A stretch of DNA of 14,412 nt from Bdellovibrio sp. (GTDB lineage: Bacteria; Bdellovibrionota; Bdellovibrionia; Bdellovibrionales; Bdellovibrionaceae): the NCBI GenBank assembly GCA_019104905.1, contig JAHRXB010000244.1:1-14412 (forward strand). Reading direction: 5' to 3'. The translations under genes were made by a program, and so were the position numbers. Positions 8,366 to 14,412 of the stretch are shown here, one piece after another. The notes below the pieces were generated by a model, which was not told the DNA's origin, did not search any database, and saw only the letters and a program-made list of their open reading frames with translations. The number at the start of each line of letters is the position of its first letter. The first letter of the stretch is position 1.

Positions 8366-8409
8366 TCGTGCAACAGCAACGAAATCAGAGTGTGTTTATT
8401 AAAGATATC
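8366..8409 (+). repeat. 44-bp direct repeat, copy 2 (upstream of the KH gene)
   Basis: Identical over 44 bases to 3826-3869. TTATTAA (8396-8402) and TTAATAA (8430-8436) form a perfect inverted repeat here, while copy 1 has the wobble-compatible TTAATAG at the same place. The element sits 61 bases after the lipoprotein stop codon, so the two copies bracket the whole lipoprotein gene in direct orientation. No other feature was seen in 8305-8365. Confidence 0.85.
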
Positions 8410-8427
8410 TCGATGGCGTGCCGACTT
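8400..8427 (+). promoter_or_regulatory. Sigma-28 (FliA)-like promoter of the KH gene
   Basis: TAAA (8400-8403), 16 bases, then GCCGACTT (8420-8427), the same geometry as the site at 3860-3887. The predicted start near 8434 gives a leader of about 32 bases to the ATG at 8466. The -10 element matches the consensus GCCGATAA only in its first half, so the call rests mainly on conservation between the two copies. Confidence 0.42.
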
Positions 8428-8465
8428 TGTTAATAAGATAATGCTTTAAGAAGGGAACGGTCGTG

Positions 8466-8816
8466 ATGAATGATGTAAGGCCACCGCTGGTGATCATCAA
8501 GAAACAGAAGATTGCGGAAGATTCAAAAGAGCCTTTTTCGAGTAAAGAGGAAATCGTAACCAATCTTAAGAAAAAAATAGAAGAGTTTCTGCGAATGATG
8601 GTGGAGGATTCCGAAGATATTAAAGTGTCTGTGACTCAAGGTGAGCGGACAACGATATTTGCAATTTCATGCAGTCAAAACAATATTTCAAGAATTTTGG
8701 GGCAAAAGGGGAGGCACATCGAAGCCATTCGAATTTTGGTTATGGCGATTACGGGGCGGTATGGATTTAGAGCTATTGTCGAGGTTCCTTATTTCCCAAA
8801 GCAAAATGGATCTTGA
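8466..8816 (+). CDS. Single KH-domain RNA-binding protein (KhpA-like)
   Basis: A 116-residue protein. Residues about 50-110 form a type II KH domain: VSVTQGERTTIFAIS, then RILGQKGRHIEAIRILVMAI containing the GxxG loop GQKG, and RAIVEVP at the end. KhpA-type proteins are global RNA-binding proteins of about 75-80 residues; this one has an extra charged N-terminal stretch of about 45 residues (KKQKIAEDSKEP, then EEIVTNLKKKIEEFLRMM). It has no second R3H or Jag domain. A GTG directly precedes the ATG; the ATG was chosen because AGGGA (8452-8456) is nine bases before it. The gene has its own promoter module, a duplicate of that before the lipoprotein gene. This suggests an RNA regulator expressed together with the surface protein, which is inference. 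Confidence 0.85.
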   Translation: MNDVRPPLVIIKKQKIAEDSKEPFSSKEEIVTNLKKKIEEFLRMMVEDSEDIKVSVTQGERTTIFAISCSQNNISRILGQKGRHIEAIRILVMAITGRYGFRAIVEVPYFPKQNGS

Positions 8817-8831
8817 ATGCGCGAGGCAAGG

Positions 8832-8857
8832 TTGGGCCCCCAAAACAAAATTTTTTT
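8832..8857 (+). terminator. Possible terminator between the convergent KH and fibre genes
   Basis: A short hairpin (TTGG, GCCC loop, CCAA at 8832-8843) is followed by an A/T-rich stretch ending in seven T (8851-8857). It lies between two genes that end toward each other. The stem is short, so the assignment is tentative. Confidence 0.4.
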
Positions 8858-8869
8858 GAGGTTCTGGAA

Positions 8870-9520
8870 CTATTTACCACTGAGCGCTTTTTCCAAGCGG
8901 TTCAAGCGGGCTTCGAGTTCGGCATTTTTGACTTTAAGTTGTGCATTCTCAGCCTTCACAGATGCGATCTCGCGGTCTTGCGTTGCCTGGTGAGCCGCCT
9001 GACTTGTCTGCTGATTCTCAATCCCCATAACGCGAGTATAAAGCGCTTTCATGCCCTCAATGAGAGGTGCAACAAGTGATGAATAATTTACGGATTTATA
9101 ACCATCGTTAGCGTCGGTTATAACGGCTTCAGGGAATTGTTTTTCGATTTCTTGCGCGATCACTCCCATTTGATGTTTGTCATTAAATTTACGTCCCGGG
9201 AATTCATCACGTCGCCAATCATAAGTGACTCCACGGAGGGACAAAATTTTATCTAGAGCATTTTCGATAGGTTCAATATTTTTCTTGAAGCGAATATCAG
9301 AAGTTTGAATTGTGCCATTGGGCGAACGGAAGTAGCCAGTGGTGTGTGTGTCACCGGTAACATCGAGAGCGTAGCTTGGAGTGGTCGTTCCAATTCCTAC
9401 TCTTCCATTTGCTTGAATTGTCATCAGAGTCGAGAAAGTCGAGGCTCCCGTTTTTTGTTTAAAGTCAAATGAGGTCGTGGCGGCATCATAGGCGTTCCAG
9501 AGCGCGCAAACCACTGCCAA
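8870..9520 (-). pseudogene. Truncated tail-fibre/adhesin: C-terminal peptidase S74 chaperone end
   Basis: The C-terminal 216 residues of a long trimeric fibre. Early residues carry the repeat-type module FDFKQKTGAS and then ANGRVGIGTTTPSYALDVTGD, typical of phage tail fibres and of Bdellovibrio chimeric adhesins. The S74 intramolecular chaperone follows: QTSDIRFKKNI, where the Ser-Asp is the expected autocleavage site, then LRGVTYDWRRDEF, MGVIAQEIEKQFPEAV, and YSSLVAPLIEGMKALY. A C-terminal coiled coil ends the protein (KAENAQLKVKNAELEARLNRLEKAL). In this family the domain drives trimer folding and is then cut off. The fibre body is missing: upstream of 9520 the frame meets a stop at 9536-9538 and there is no signal peptide, only a weak TTG start. 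I read it as a 5'-truncated remnant. Expression as a short stand-alone protein is less likely. Confidence 0.8.
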
Positions 9521-9570
9521 GTAAAGAAAGCTATGCTATCAGTCAACTTTTTGTTCGTTATGCAAGAACG

Positions 9571-10089
9571 ATGGCTGGAGGTTGGGATATTTTAAGAGCA
9601 ATGATTTCACCTCAAGGTAAGTGCGCGGATACAGATTTTTTAAGTCTTTTAGCATGTCGAGGAAGAGAGTATCTCGAATCAAATTTGTCCCCTAAAATGA
9701 GCAGCAATCCATTGGGACCTGATAAGATGAATCGTCAAGGACTCCTTCGTTATTTCGCTGTTGCGATGACATTAAATGGGTCTGGAACGGAAAAGTATTT
9801 TATCTACAACTGGTCTGGTATTAACTTACCAGCGCATCCATCTCTTCAAATAATGCAGCCAGGTCAGTTCCAAGCTTGGACAGAAGAGACATACAACGTG
9901 AATTATAACCAGAATTTGGAACTGTATCGAGTTCTCGTCAATGACCGGGATGAGTTTATTATCCTGCCTCGTGACCAGGTATTTCAAAAATCATCTTTGG
10001 AACAGGCCCAGTTAAAGATTGGGAATTTTCATAAGAACTTCTTTTTATTAATTAATACACAGAAAAGTGCATTCCGAATTACAGAATAA
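9571..10089 (+). CDS. Unrecognised protein, probably 5'-truncated
   Basis: I do not recognise this family. The frame is open from 9469, but its first part lies antisense to the fibre remnant and is artefactual. The residues just before the ATG at 9571 (KESYAISQLFVRYARTM) look like genuine protein, and no Shine-Dalgarno sequence precedes any candidate start, so the real 5' end is probably gone. The visible protein of about 172 residues is soluble, with no membrane segment. It includes MAGGWDILRAMISPQGK, a mixed stretch around LRYFAVAMTLNGSGTEKYFIYNW, and a possible beta-rich portion (LELYRVLVNDRDEFIILPRD). It starts where the fibre homology ends, so both reading frames were apparently cut at the same junction. 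It may be a pseudogene. Confidence 0.5.
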   Translation: MAGGWDILRAMISPQGKCADTDFLSLLACRGREYLESNLSPKMSSNPLGPDKMNRQGLLRYFAVAMTLNGSGTEKYFIYNWSGINLPAHPSLQIMQPGQFQAWTEETYNVNYNQNLELYRVLVNDRDEFIILPRDQVFQKSSLEQAQLKIGNFHKNFFLLINTQKSAFRITE

Positions 10090-10421
10090 AGCAGTGGAAA
10101 AGGAATCTTTTGAAGCTCTTAAATCAGTAAAGGTCTCGTTCATGACCTTCGCAATAAGAGAAATTCAGCCTGTTCTAGTGACGAATGCAATACTGAAAAT
10201 ATGTCGCCTTGAAAGTTACACAATAAATTCGAGAAATATCTTATTTTTTAGGTTTCAAGAAAATTCCACTAAGAATTTTCCTTGAGAACTGTTTAAATCG
10301 TTTAGGTATTCAAAATATCTTCGCGGAAAAATTCAAGCCTGCGTTATTAAAATCTGGAATGAGCCCCGTAGATTAGACACTGTAGCCCCATAACTTTTGA
10401 ACGGGCCGGTCGGCGGGATTT
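10090..10421. other. Gene-free stretch between the truncated ORF and the Fic gene
   Basis: About 330 bases with no convincing gene. A 72-codon frame here has no recognisable features and overlaps the preceding gene. The right end (about 10360-10421) is different in texture: GC-rich, with a near direct repeat (GCCCCGTAG and TGTAGCCCC) and a compact GCCGGTCGGC palindrome just beyond the Fic stop codon. It may be a decayed mobile-element end or an unusual 3' structure; I cannot decide which. Confidence 0.4.
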
Positions 10422-11468
10422 TTATTTAGGCATTAATGAATACCGCCGCCCCTTCTTTTCGCCGCTGACCTTAAGCTTTTTACCTTTCACAAGATCTTCA
10501 ATATCTCGCTCAAGCGTCCGTCTCGGAGTATCGGCGAGCAGCTCAACAATGTCTTTCATCTGAAAATGATCTTGGGTCTTGGCGAATTTCAAAATTTGCT
10601 TGGCGCGCGCCTCTGGACTGACCTTTTTAGATTTTTCGAAAAGAGATTGCGCCTCTTCCGCAACTTCTTTAGCGGCGGTTGCAAAGCATGCTGCCATGAA
10701 CTCCATCATAGGATGAGTGCTTTGCAGAGCTTTACACTGTCTGATGGCTGCATAATAGTGATTGCGGTTACGCATGACAATAGTTTCGCTAGGAACGTAT
10801 CGAGCGATGGATTCTCCGCCTTGTAAAAGTAGTACTTGTTGAAACAGTCTAACGGTGCGTCCATTGCCATCAGCAAAAGGATGAATGGCTACTGCCAGAT
10901 AATGAAATGCAAAGGCCCGGGCAAATGGATTTGTGTCTTCATTTTCCTTAAGCCAATTCCAAAGCTCTTCCATCAGGAAAGGAACCTGACTTGGATCGGG
11001 ACATTTTTCTATTTCGGTGCCAGTGGTGTCGTTGACAATCGAGACGGGGATTGTGCGGAGTCTGCCATGCTGATTTTTTTGAATAAGATCCGCAGTGACA
11101 AGTTTTTGCAGATCACAGAAGTCACGAATGCTTGGAATTTTGTTTTCTTTACTAAGAGTCTCGGCATAAGAAAGAGCATTCTGATAATTCAAAATTTCTT
11201 TTTCATCTTTATCTTTAGTTTTTGTGGGAGTGGCGCCAATCAGAGTCGTCACAGCTTTTTCGTCGAGCCTGTTGCCTTCAATCTGATTCGAATAAGTGAT
11301 CGCTTTGATTTGTGCTTGCCGATGTAATTGCACTTCAAGCGGAGTCGTGAGCACTTCATCTAGAAAAGGCTTACACTCTGCGATCCTCATAAGTGACTGA
11401 ACAAACTTATCCGTCAGTTTTATCTTAAAAGGGATCTTAGCTTGTTTTAAAGCGGGGTATTGGCTCAT
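10422..11468 (-). CDS. Fic-family protein (AMPylator) with a C-terminal winged helix
   Basis: A 348-residue Fic enzyme, expected to transfer AMP from ATP to hydroxyl side chains of target proteins. The core motif HPFADGNGR is at 196-204, with catalytic His196, Asn202 and Arg204. An N-terminal inhibitory helix is also visible: S-x3-E-G at Ser60, Glu64, Gly65 within TYSNQIEGN, the arrangement in which Glu blocks ATP in self-inhibited Fic proteins. The last 65 residues (AKQILKFAKTQDHFQMKD, then TPRRTLERDIEDLVKG) form a winged-helix DNA-binding domain, as in Fic proteins that bind their own promoter. The frame continues upstream through two more ATG codons (11486 and 11537). Both are part of the repeated operator half-site ATGGCGGAT, so the ATG at 11468 (MSQYPALK) was chosen. 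The gene is divergent from the recombinase-like gene. Confidence 0.88.
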   Translation of the reverse strand: MSQYPALKQAKIPFKIKLTDKFVQSLMRIAECKPFLDEVLTTPLEVQLHRQAQIKAITYSNQIEGNRLDEKAVTTLIGATPTKTKDKDEKEILNYQNALSYAETLSKENKIPSIRDFCDLQKLVTADLIQKNQHGRLRTIPVSIVNDTTGTEIEKCPDPSQVPFLMEELWNWLKENEDTNPFARAFAFHYLAVAIHPFADGNGRTVRLFQQVLLLQGGESIARYVPSETIVMRNRNHYYAAIRQCKALQSTHPMMEFMAACFATAAKEVAEEAQSLFEKSKKVSPEARAKQILKFAKTQDHFQMKDIVELLADTPRRTLERDIEDLVKGKKLKVSGEKKGRRYSLMPK

Positions 11469-11477
11469 AAAACCATT

Positions 11478-11557
11478 ATCCGCCATATTTCCGCCACAAG
11501 CAAGATGGCGGAAATATAACCGCCAGATATCCGCCATGTGAAAAGTGGCGGAAATGC
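11478..11557. promoter_or_regulatory. Tandem 40-bp operator-like repeat before the Fic gene
   Basis: Two adjacent 40-bp copies (11478-11517 and 11518-11557), each with three half-sites of the form TCCGCCA or its complement at identical offsets: 11480 and 11520, 11491 and 11531, 11507 and 11547. In the first copy ATATTTCCGCCA (11485-11496) and TGGCGGAAATAT (11506-11517) are perfect 12-base inverted arms around 9 bases. The second copy keeps the same 9-base spacing with shorter arms. The 40-base period is not a multiple of three, so the repeat is not a coding one. It sits between divergent genes and probably binds the Fic protein's own winged helix. Confidence 0.75.
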
Positions 11558-11566
11558 TAAAAAAGC

Positions 11567-12214
11567 ATGTTAAATCAAATTTTTAGGAATAGAGAACCAG
11601 AGAACCTAAATTTGCGAGATGGGTTAAATGGATGTCCAGCCCGATCATTAAGCAATAATTATCCAGCCCTTGATATTATTAAGTTTTTTCAAAAAAACAA
11701 TCCTGTAATTTCCGATGAAATTGCGGTTTTGTACTGCCAGGGCATGTCGATTACCGATATTTCAGTCCGCACCGGTATAAAGAGACATGCCGTTTGGAAA
11801 GCCATCAAACGGCTTAAGAAAGAGTTCGAAGCTGAAGTTTCAGTTCCTTATGACAAATGGCGCAAAGGAAAGAGGCGAACTGGGGCTCGGCCACCGTTTG
11901 GCTTTTGTATCTTAGAAGGGGAGCTTGTCCGCGACCCTAAAGAGTACCCAACACTTCTTTTAATTTTCAATTTATGGACCAAGGGAACCTCCGTTACTTC
12001 TATCGTCAATCTGCTCGGGGAAAAAGGGTTGCGCTCGCGCACAGGCAAAGAGTGGAGCTATCGAGTTGTTCAATCGATTACCAAGCGAATCGACTCAAAG
12101 GAATTGGTCATGAATCAAAGAAAGCTTTGGCTCTCAGAGCCCTATCTAAATGGAATTAAAACAAATAGTAAAAGTAAGACGCTCAAAAAAGAACGAAAAG
12201 GAAGGTATTCATGA
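11567..12214 (+). CDS. Recombinase-like DNA-binding protein without the serine catalytic domain
   Basis: A 215-residue protein. Residues about 47-87 form a helix-turn-helix (DEIAVLYCQGMSITDISVRT, then AVWKAIKRLKKEF). Residues about 100-170 match the 'Recombinase' domain of large serine recombinases: ARPPFGFCILEGELVRDPKE, LIFNLWTKGTSVTSIVNLL, GLRSRTGKEWSYRVVQSI. The N-terminal resolvase catalytic domain with its active serine is absent, replaced by about 45 unrelated residues, so it cannot recombine DNA by that chemistry. It more likely acts as a DNA-binding protein or is a domesticated remnant. The ATG at 11567 is the only early one and lacks a good ribosome-binding site. The gene overlaps the next one by four bases (ATGA), indicating translational coupling, and is divergent from the Fic gene across the operator array. 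Confidence 0.65.
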   Translation: MLNQIFRNREPENLNLRDGLNGCPARSLSNNYPALDIIKFFQKNNPVISDEIAVLYCQGMSITDISVRTGIKRHAVWKAIKRLKKEFEAEVSVPYDKWRKGKRRTGARPPFGFCILEGELVRDPKEYPTLLLIFNLWTKGTSVTSIVNLLGEKGLRSRTGKEWSYRVVQSITKRIDSKELVMNQRKLWLSEPYLNGIKTNSKSKTLKKERKGRYS

Positions 12215-12414
12215 GCCTCACAGATCTTATTTCTTGGTGCATTGGAATCATTTTAGGCTGGTCAGCAGTAAGCAACATTGATTTAATTCAACAGTCTATA
12301 TTGCGTGCTCAAACGAAGTTAATTTATGAGTCGAGAACAGCCACTTGGGGATCTCCTAAATTTCTAGTGCATCATCAGGGGAACAATGAAATTGAAAGAG
12401 CTGGAACAAAATAA
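12211..12414 (+). CDS. Small membrane protein coupled to the recombinase-like gene
   Basis: A 67-residue protein whose ATG overlaps the stop of the upstream gene (ATGA), with GGAAGG about ten bases before it. Residues about 5-20 (DLISWCIGIILGWSAV) are hydrophobic and could form one membrane helix; the rest is polar. I do not recognise a family. Its tight coupling suggests it acts with, or is controlled like, the DNA-binding protein, for example as a small toxin or membrane effector, but nothing in the sequence proves this. Confidence 0.55.
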   Translation: MSLTDLISWCIGIILGWSAVSNIDLIQQSILRAQTKLIYESRTATWGSPKFLVHHQGNNEIERAGTK

Positions 12415-12437
12415 TAGATGCAAGCAAATTGGAAGGC

Positions 12438-13205
12438 ATGAGAAATAATCATTACATTTCGAAATTTCTGACACAACGTTGGCGCAGTCCCGGATTGCCT
12501 TTGTGGCATTATGATTTTAGCAAAAAACATTTTTCCGATAAACATTCTGTCGATAGACTCTTCGCAAGAAGAAATCTATGGTCAGATCAAATTGAAAATT
12601 TTTTGCGAGATAATACAGAAAATTTCTCACCGACGTTTCTCGCTAATCTTGAAACGGGTGTGCAACCCGCATGGGACGAGTACAAAGCGCTTTTTTTGTT
12701 GATTCTTTTTCAAGCTGCCAGAGTAAGCCATGCACAGACTGGGCATTCAAATCTATCTACCCTAAGTATCTTTTCATCGAAAAAGCTAGAGATGCTCGCG
12801 GTGGCTGCGAAGCAGACAAGGGAGTTAGTTGGATTCAGGTTGCCAAATGATTTGAGATTCTTCTTTCCAGAAACAGGAATCTTTCCATTTCCGGTTGATT
12901 GTGGCGGGTATTTTGAATGGATGTTTGCGCTTCCTATTAGTGGAAGATTTTGTCTTGGTTTGGTGCCGCAGTCAGTGGATCTGAACTTGTTACGTGCCCA
13001 AATCAGTTATCCACATCTTGTGGCTTGGTCAGTGGGCACATCTAAAGCCTGTGGCAGAGTTGTTATCCACCCAGATTTTTATTCGTATAAAAATAGTCCT
13101 CAAGAGTTAGAATCCAAGATATTCGAGTGCCGGAGATTTACTGACACTCAAAGTAGTTTAATAAACCAAGTTCATTCTTTAATCGACCTTGGCTTCTCCA
13201 TTTAA
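12438..13205 (+). CDS. DUF4238-like protein
   Basis: A 255-residue protein with the N-terminal signature of DUF4238: NNHYISKFLTQRW followed by LPLWHYDFSKK, then a Phe/Arg-rich strand (RLFARRNLW). The ATG at 12438 is preceded by GGAAGG (12431-12436); a TTG at 12429 is in frame but less likely. The first 90 residues are followed by a helical part (LFLLILFQAARVSHAQ) and a mixed C-terminal half (FFFPETGIFPFPVD). DUF4238 has no settled biochemical role. It is common in accessory regions and sits here next to recombinase-like and HEPN-type genes. It begins 24 bases after the small membrane protein and may be in the same operon. Confidence 0.72.
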   Translation: MRNNHYISKFLTQRWRSPGLPLWHYDFSKKHFSDKHSVDRLFARRNLWSDQIENFLRDNTENFSPTFLANLETGVQPAWDEYKALFLLILFQAARVSHAQTGHSNLSTLSIFSSKKLEMLAVAAKQTRELVGFRLPNDLRFFFPETGIFPFPVDCGGYFEWMFALPISGRFCLGLVPQSVDLNLLRAQISYPHLVAWSVGTSKACGRVVIHPDFYSYKNSPQELESKIFECRRFTDTQSSLINQVHSLIDLGFSI

Positions 13206-13236
13206 ATTTAAATCAGGATTCTACTTATTCGACAAT

Positions 13237-14037
13237 TTAAACCAGCAATATGTAATCTCTGAGTAAGTGGTTGCCAAGTTTAATTCCATTTGGTGAATCA
13301 TCTATAAGTTTCTCGGCGACAGCCATGAACGTCGATCCGATAGCATAAGCATTTTCCAATTCACCAGCGCCAAGGCTCTTGATTTCGTTTGCGATTTGCG
13401 AATTATATTTTCTCTTTTTGTTTGTAACTGGATAAAATGAAAATCCATGTGCAATTTTGTTTCTGACTTCTATCTGCTTTACGAATGCCTTTTTTAACTC
13501 AAGAAATTTCAATCGAAAATCTTTTACATCCATGCCAGGAATGCTAAATTTTGAGATATTTGCTTCTGCAACTTTATACAAATTTTCAACGAGACCAACA
13601 GTATTGTATTCTTGATAGCCTCGCAGGCATCTCTTTCTTCCGAGCCCAAGACGAGGATGCTTTTTACTCAAGACTTTCAAACAAAACTCGTTTCTAACGG
13701 CTGTAAAGAAGAATGCGGCAATCGATGCGTGCAAGTTTGAATTGTGAAGATATCCAACATTCGAAATTTTGCCTGAACTAAAGTCGCTCGCAAGCTTAGC
13801 AACTGTAAAACTCATACTTTGAGCAAAGGAGCCATTTCCGACGATTTCGATATCCTGTGGATCGCACTGGTAGCATTTGTAAATTTGAAGGTCAATATAG
13901 CTTGCCATCCATTGGTGACCAGCCTGTTTGCATTTCCATTCGACTAAAGAATTTGGAGCAAATGGTGCTGGAGTGAGACAGCTAACTTTAAAGTCTTGTT
14001 CTATCGTCGACAATCTCACAGGATCAATATTAGTCAT
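13237..14037 (-). CDS. Zinc-ribbon plus HEPN-like (R-x4-H) protein
   Basis: A 266-residue protein that I cannot place in a named family. Near the N-terminus it has a metal-binding pattern, WKCKQAGHQW then YKCYQC, with ligands Cys36, His41, Cys55 and Cys58. This resembles the probable zinc-ribbon (DUF4379-type) motif with its W-x-C and G-H-x-W core. The rest is mainly helical. At 190-200 it has VRNKIAHGF, giving Arg192-Asn193-x3-His197, the R-x4-H motif of HEPN domains, many of which are RNases in toxin and defence systems. The ATG (complement of 14035-14037) has GAGGAG (complement of 14045-14050) seven bases upstream. It is followed convergently by the DUF4238 gene and preceded on the same strand by another gene 75 bases away. 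RNase function is inferred from the motif only. Confidence 0.6.
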   Translation of the reverse strand: MTNIDPVRLSTIEQDFKVSCLTPAPFAPNSLVEWKCKQAGHQWMASYIDLQIYKCYQCDPQDIEIVGNGSFAQSMSFTVAKLASDFSSGKISNVGYLHNSNLHASIAAFFFTAVRNEFCLKVLSKKHPRLGLGRKRCLRGYQEYNTVGLVENLYKVAEANISKFSIPGMDVKDFRLKFLELKKAFVKQIEVRNKIAHGFSFYPVTNKKRKYNSQIANEIKSLGAGELENAYAIGSTFMAVAEKLIDDSPNGIKLGNHLLRDYILLV

Positions 14038-14112
14038 ACTCTTGCTCCTCGGTGTTCAAGATTATTTTTTGCGCATCGGTGATATTCTGAGCGTAGGTTG
14101 GATCTATATGCT

Positions 14113-14412
14113 CTACCCAAGAAGGACCTTTAGACGATCATTAAATGGCGAAATCCCAATATAGCGTTGGCGATGTCCTGCCAAAATATAATCACCGAGC
14201 CAACGGTATTTTTCGTAGTGTTCCATCGCCCCTCGCAATCCCTTTGCGACCGATTCGGCAACTTCTCCAACATTTCCGTCTTCTCCAACAACGCTCCGCA
14301 TGAAATCAATAAACAAGGGAACATCTTTCGGAATGTTGGATTCTCCCCAGTCATCCATAAATCCACGCCATTCAAATAACGATCGCTGGCCATCCGTAGA
14401 ATAGAGTGCATT
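14113..14412 (-). CDS. Unrecognised protein, C-terminal part (runs off the right edge)
   Basis: The frame is open from the right edge to a TAG at 14113-14115, giving about 99 residues; the start lies outside the window. It contains LFEWRGFMDDWGES, VPLFIDFMRSVVGED and a helical stretch EVAESVAKGLRGAMEHYEKY, ending GISPFNDRLKVLLG. An overlapping frame on the same strand (14130-14411) shows poor composition and was left out. It is probably co-transcribed with the zinc-ribbon/HEPN gene 75 bases downstream. I recognise no family. Confidence 0.5.
   Translation of the reverse strand, partial: NALYSTDGQRSLFEWRGFMDDWGESNIPKDVPLFIDFMRSVVGEDGNVGEVAESVAKGLRGAMEHYEKYRWLGDYILAGHRQRYIGISPFNDRLKVLLG

Noticed and set aside
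10067..10285. A 72-codon plus-strand frame after the truncated ORF
   Set aside because: It overlaps the end of the preceding gene and has no ribosome site and no recognisable features.
10360..10430. Possible tRNA gene or tRNA fragment near the Fic gene end
   Set aside because: No cloverleaf arms, no anticodon stem and no T-loop consensus could be formed. No tRNA or rRNA was seen anywhere in the window.
14130..14411. A 93-codon minus-strand frame at the right edge
   Set aside because: The overlapping frame ending at 14113 has better protein-like composition and stays open to the edge. Both cannot be coding.

Overview
The window looks like chromosome of a predatory Bdellovibrio-like bacterium. 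This is inferred from gene content, not from a database match: a TIGR02147-type regulator coupled to a secreted 'GNGGN' protein, the C-terminal S74 chaperone end of a chimeric fibre protein of the Bdellovibrio adhesin type, a large surface lipoprotein, and three FliA (sigma-28)-like promoters of the kind linked to motile, attack-phase expression.

Layout. Positions 1-201 (minus) hold the start of a VIT1/CCC1-family metal transporter running off the left edge. A DEAD-box RNA helicase (353-1591, plus) follows behind a sigma-28-like promoter and ends at a hairpin terminator. A two-gene operon comes next (1756-3652, plus): a DNA-binding TIGR02147 protein overlapping by 8 bases a secreted protein with MORN-variant-like repeats. 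The centre is a 1448-residue lipoprotein (3958-8304) with tandem 96-residue Ig-like repeats, fibronectin-like segments and a glycine-rich C-terminal domain. It is followed by a small KH-domain RNA-binding protein (8466-8816). An identical 44-bp element followed by a sigma-28-like promoter lies upstream of both genes, so they are probably co-expressed.

From about 8870 the region looks rearranged and accessory. The 3' end of a fibre/adhesin gene (minus) and a 5'-less unknown ORF (plus) meet head to head near 9500, as expected if a deletion or insertion removed both 5' ends. About 330 bases without a gene follow. Then comes an AMPylating Fic protein (minus) with a C-terminal winged helix, whose upstream region carries a tandem 40-bp operator-like repeat. 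Divergent from it are a recombinase-like DNA-binding protein lacking the catalytic domain, a small membrane protein overlapping it by 4 bases, and a DUF4238 protein. Facing these on the minus strand are a protein combining a zinc-ribbon-like N-terminus with a HEPN-type R-x4-H motif, and an unrecognised partial ORF at the right edge. Fic, recombinase-like, DUF4238 and zinc-ribbon/HEPN genes side by side suggest a small defence or toxin-type island; this is inference.

The most interesting signals are the duplicated 44-bp promoter module, the Fic operator array, the zinc-ribbon/HEPN protein, and the head-to-head breakpoint.
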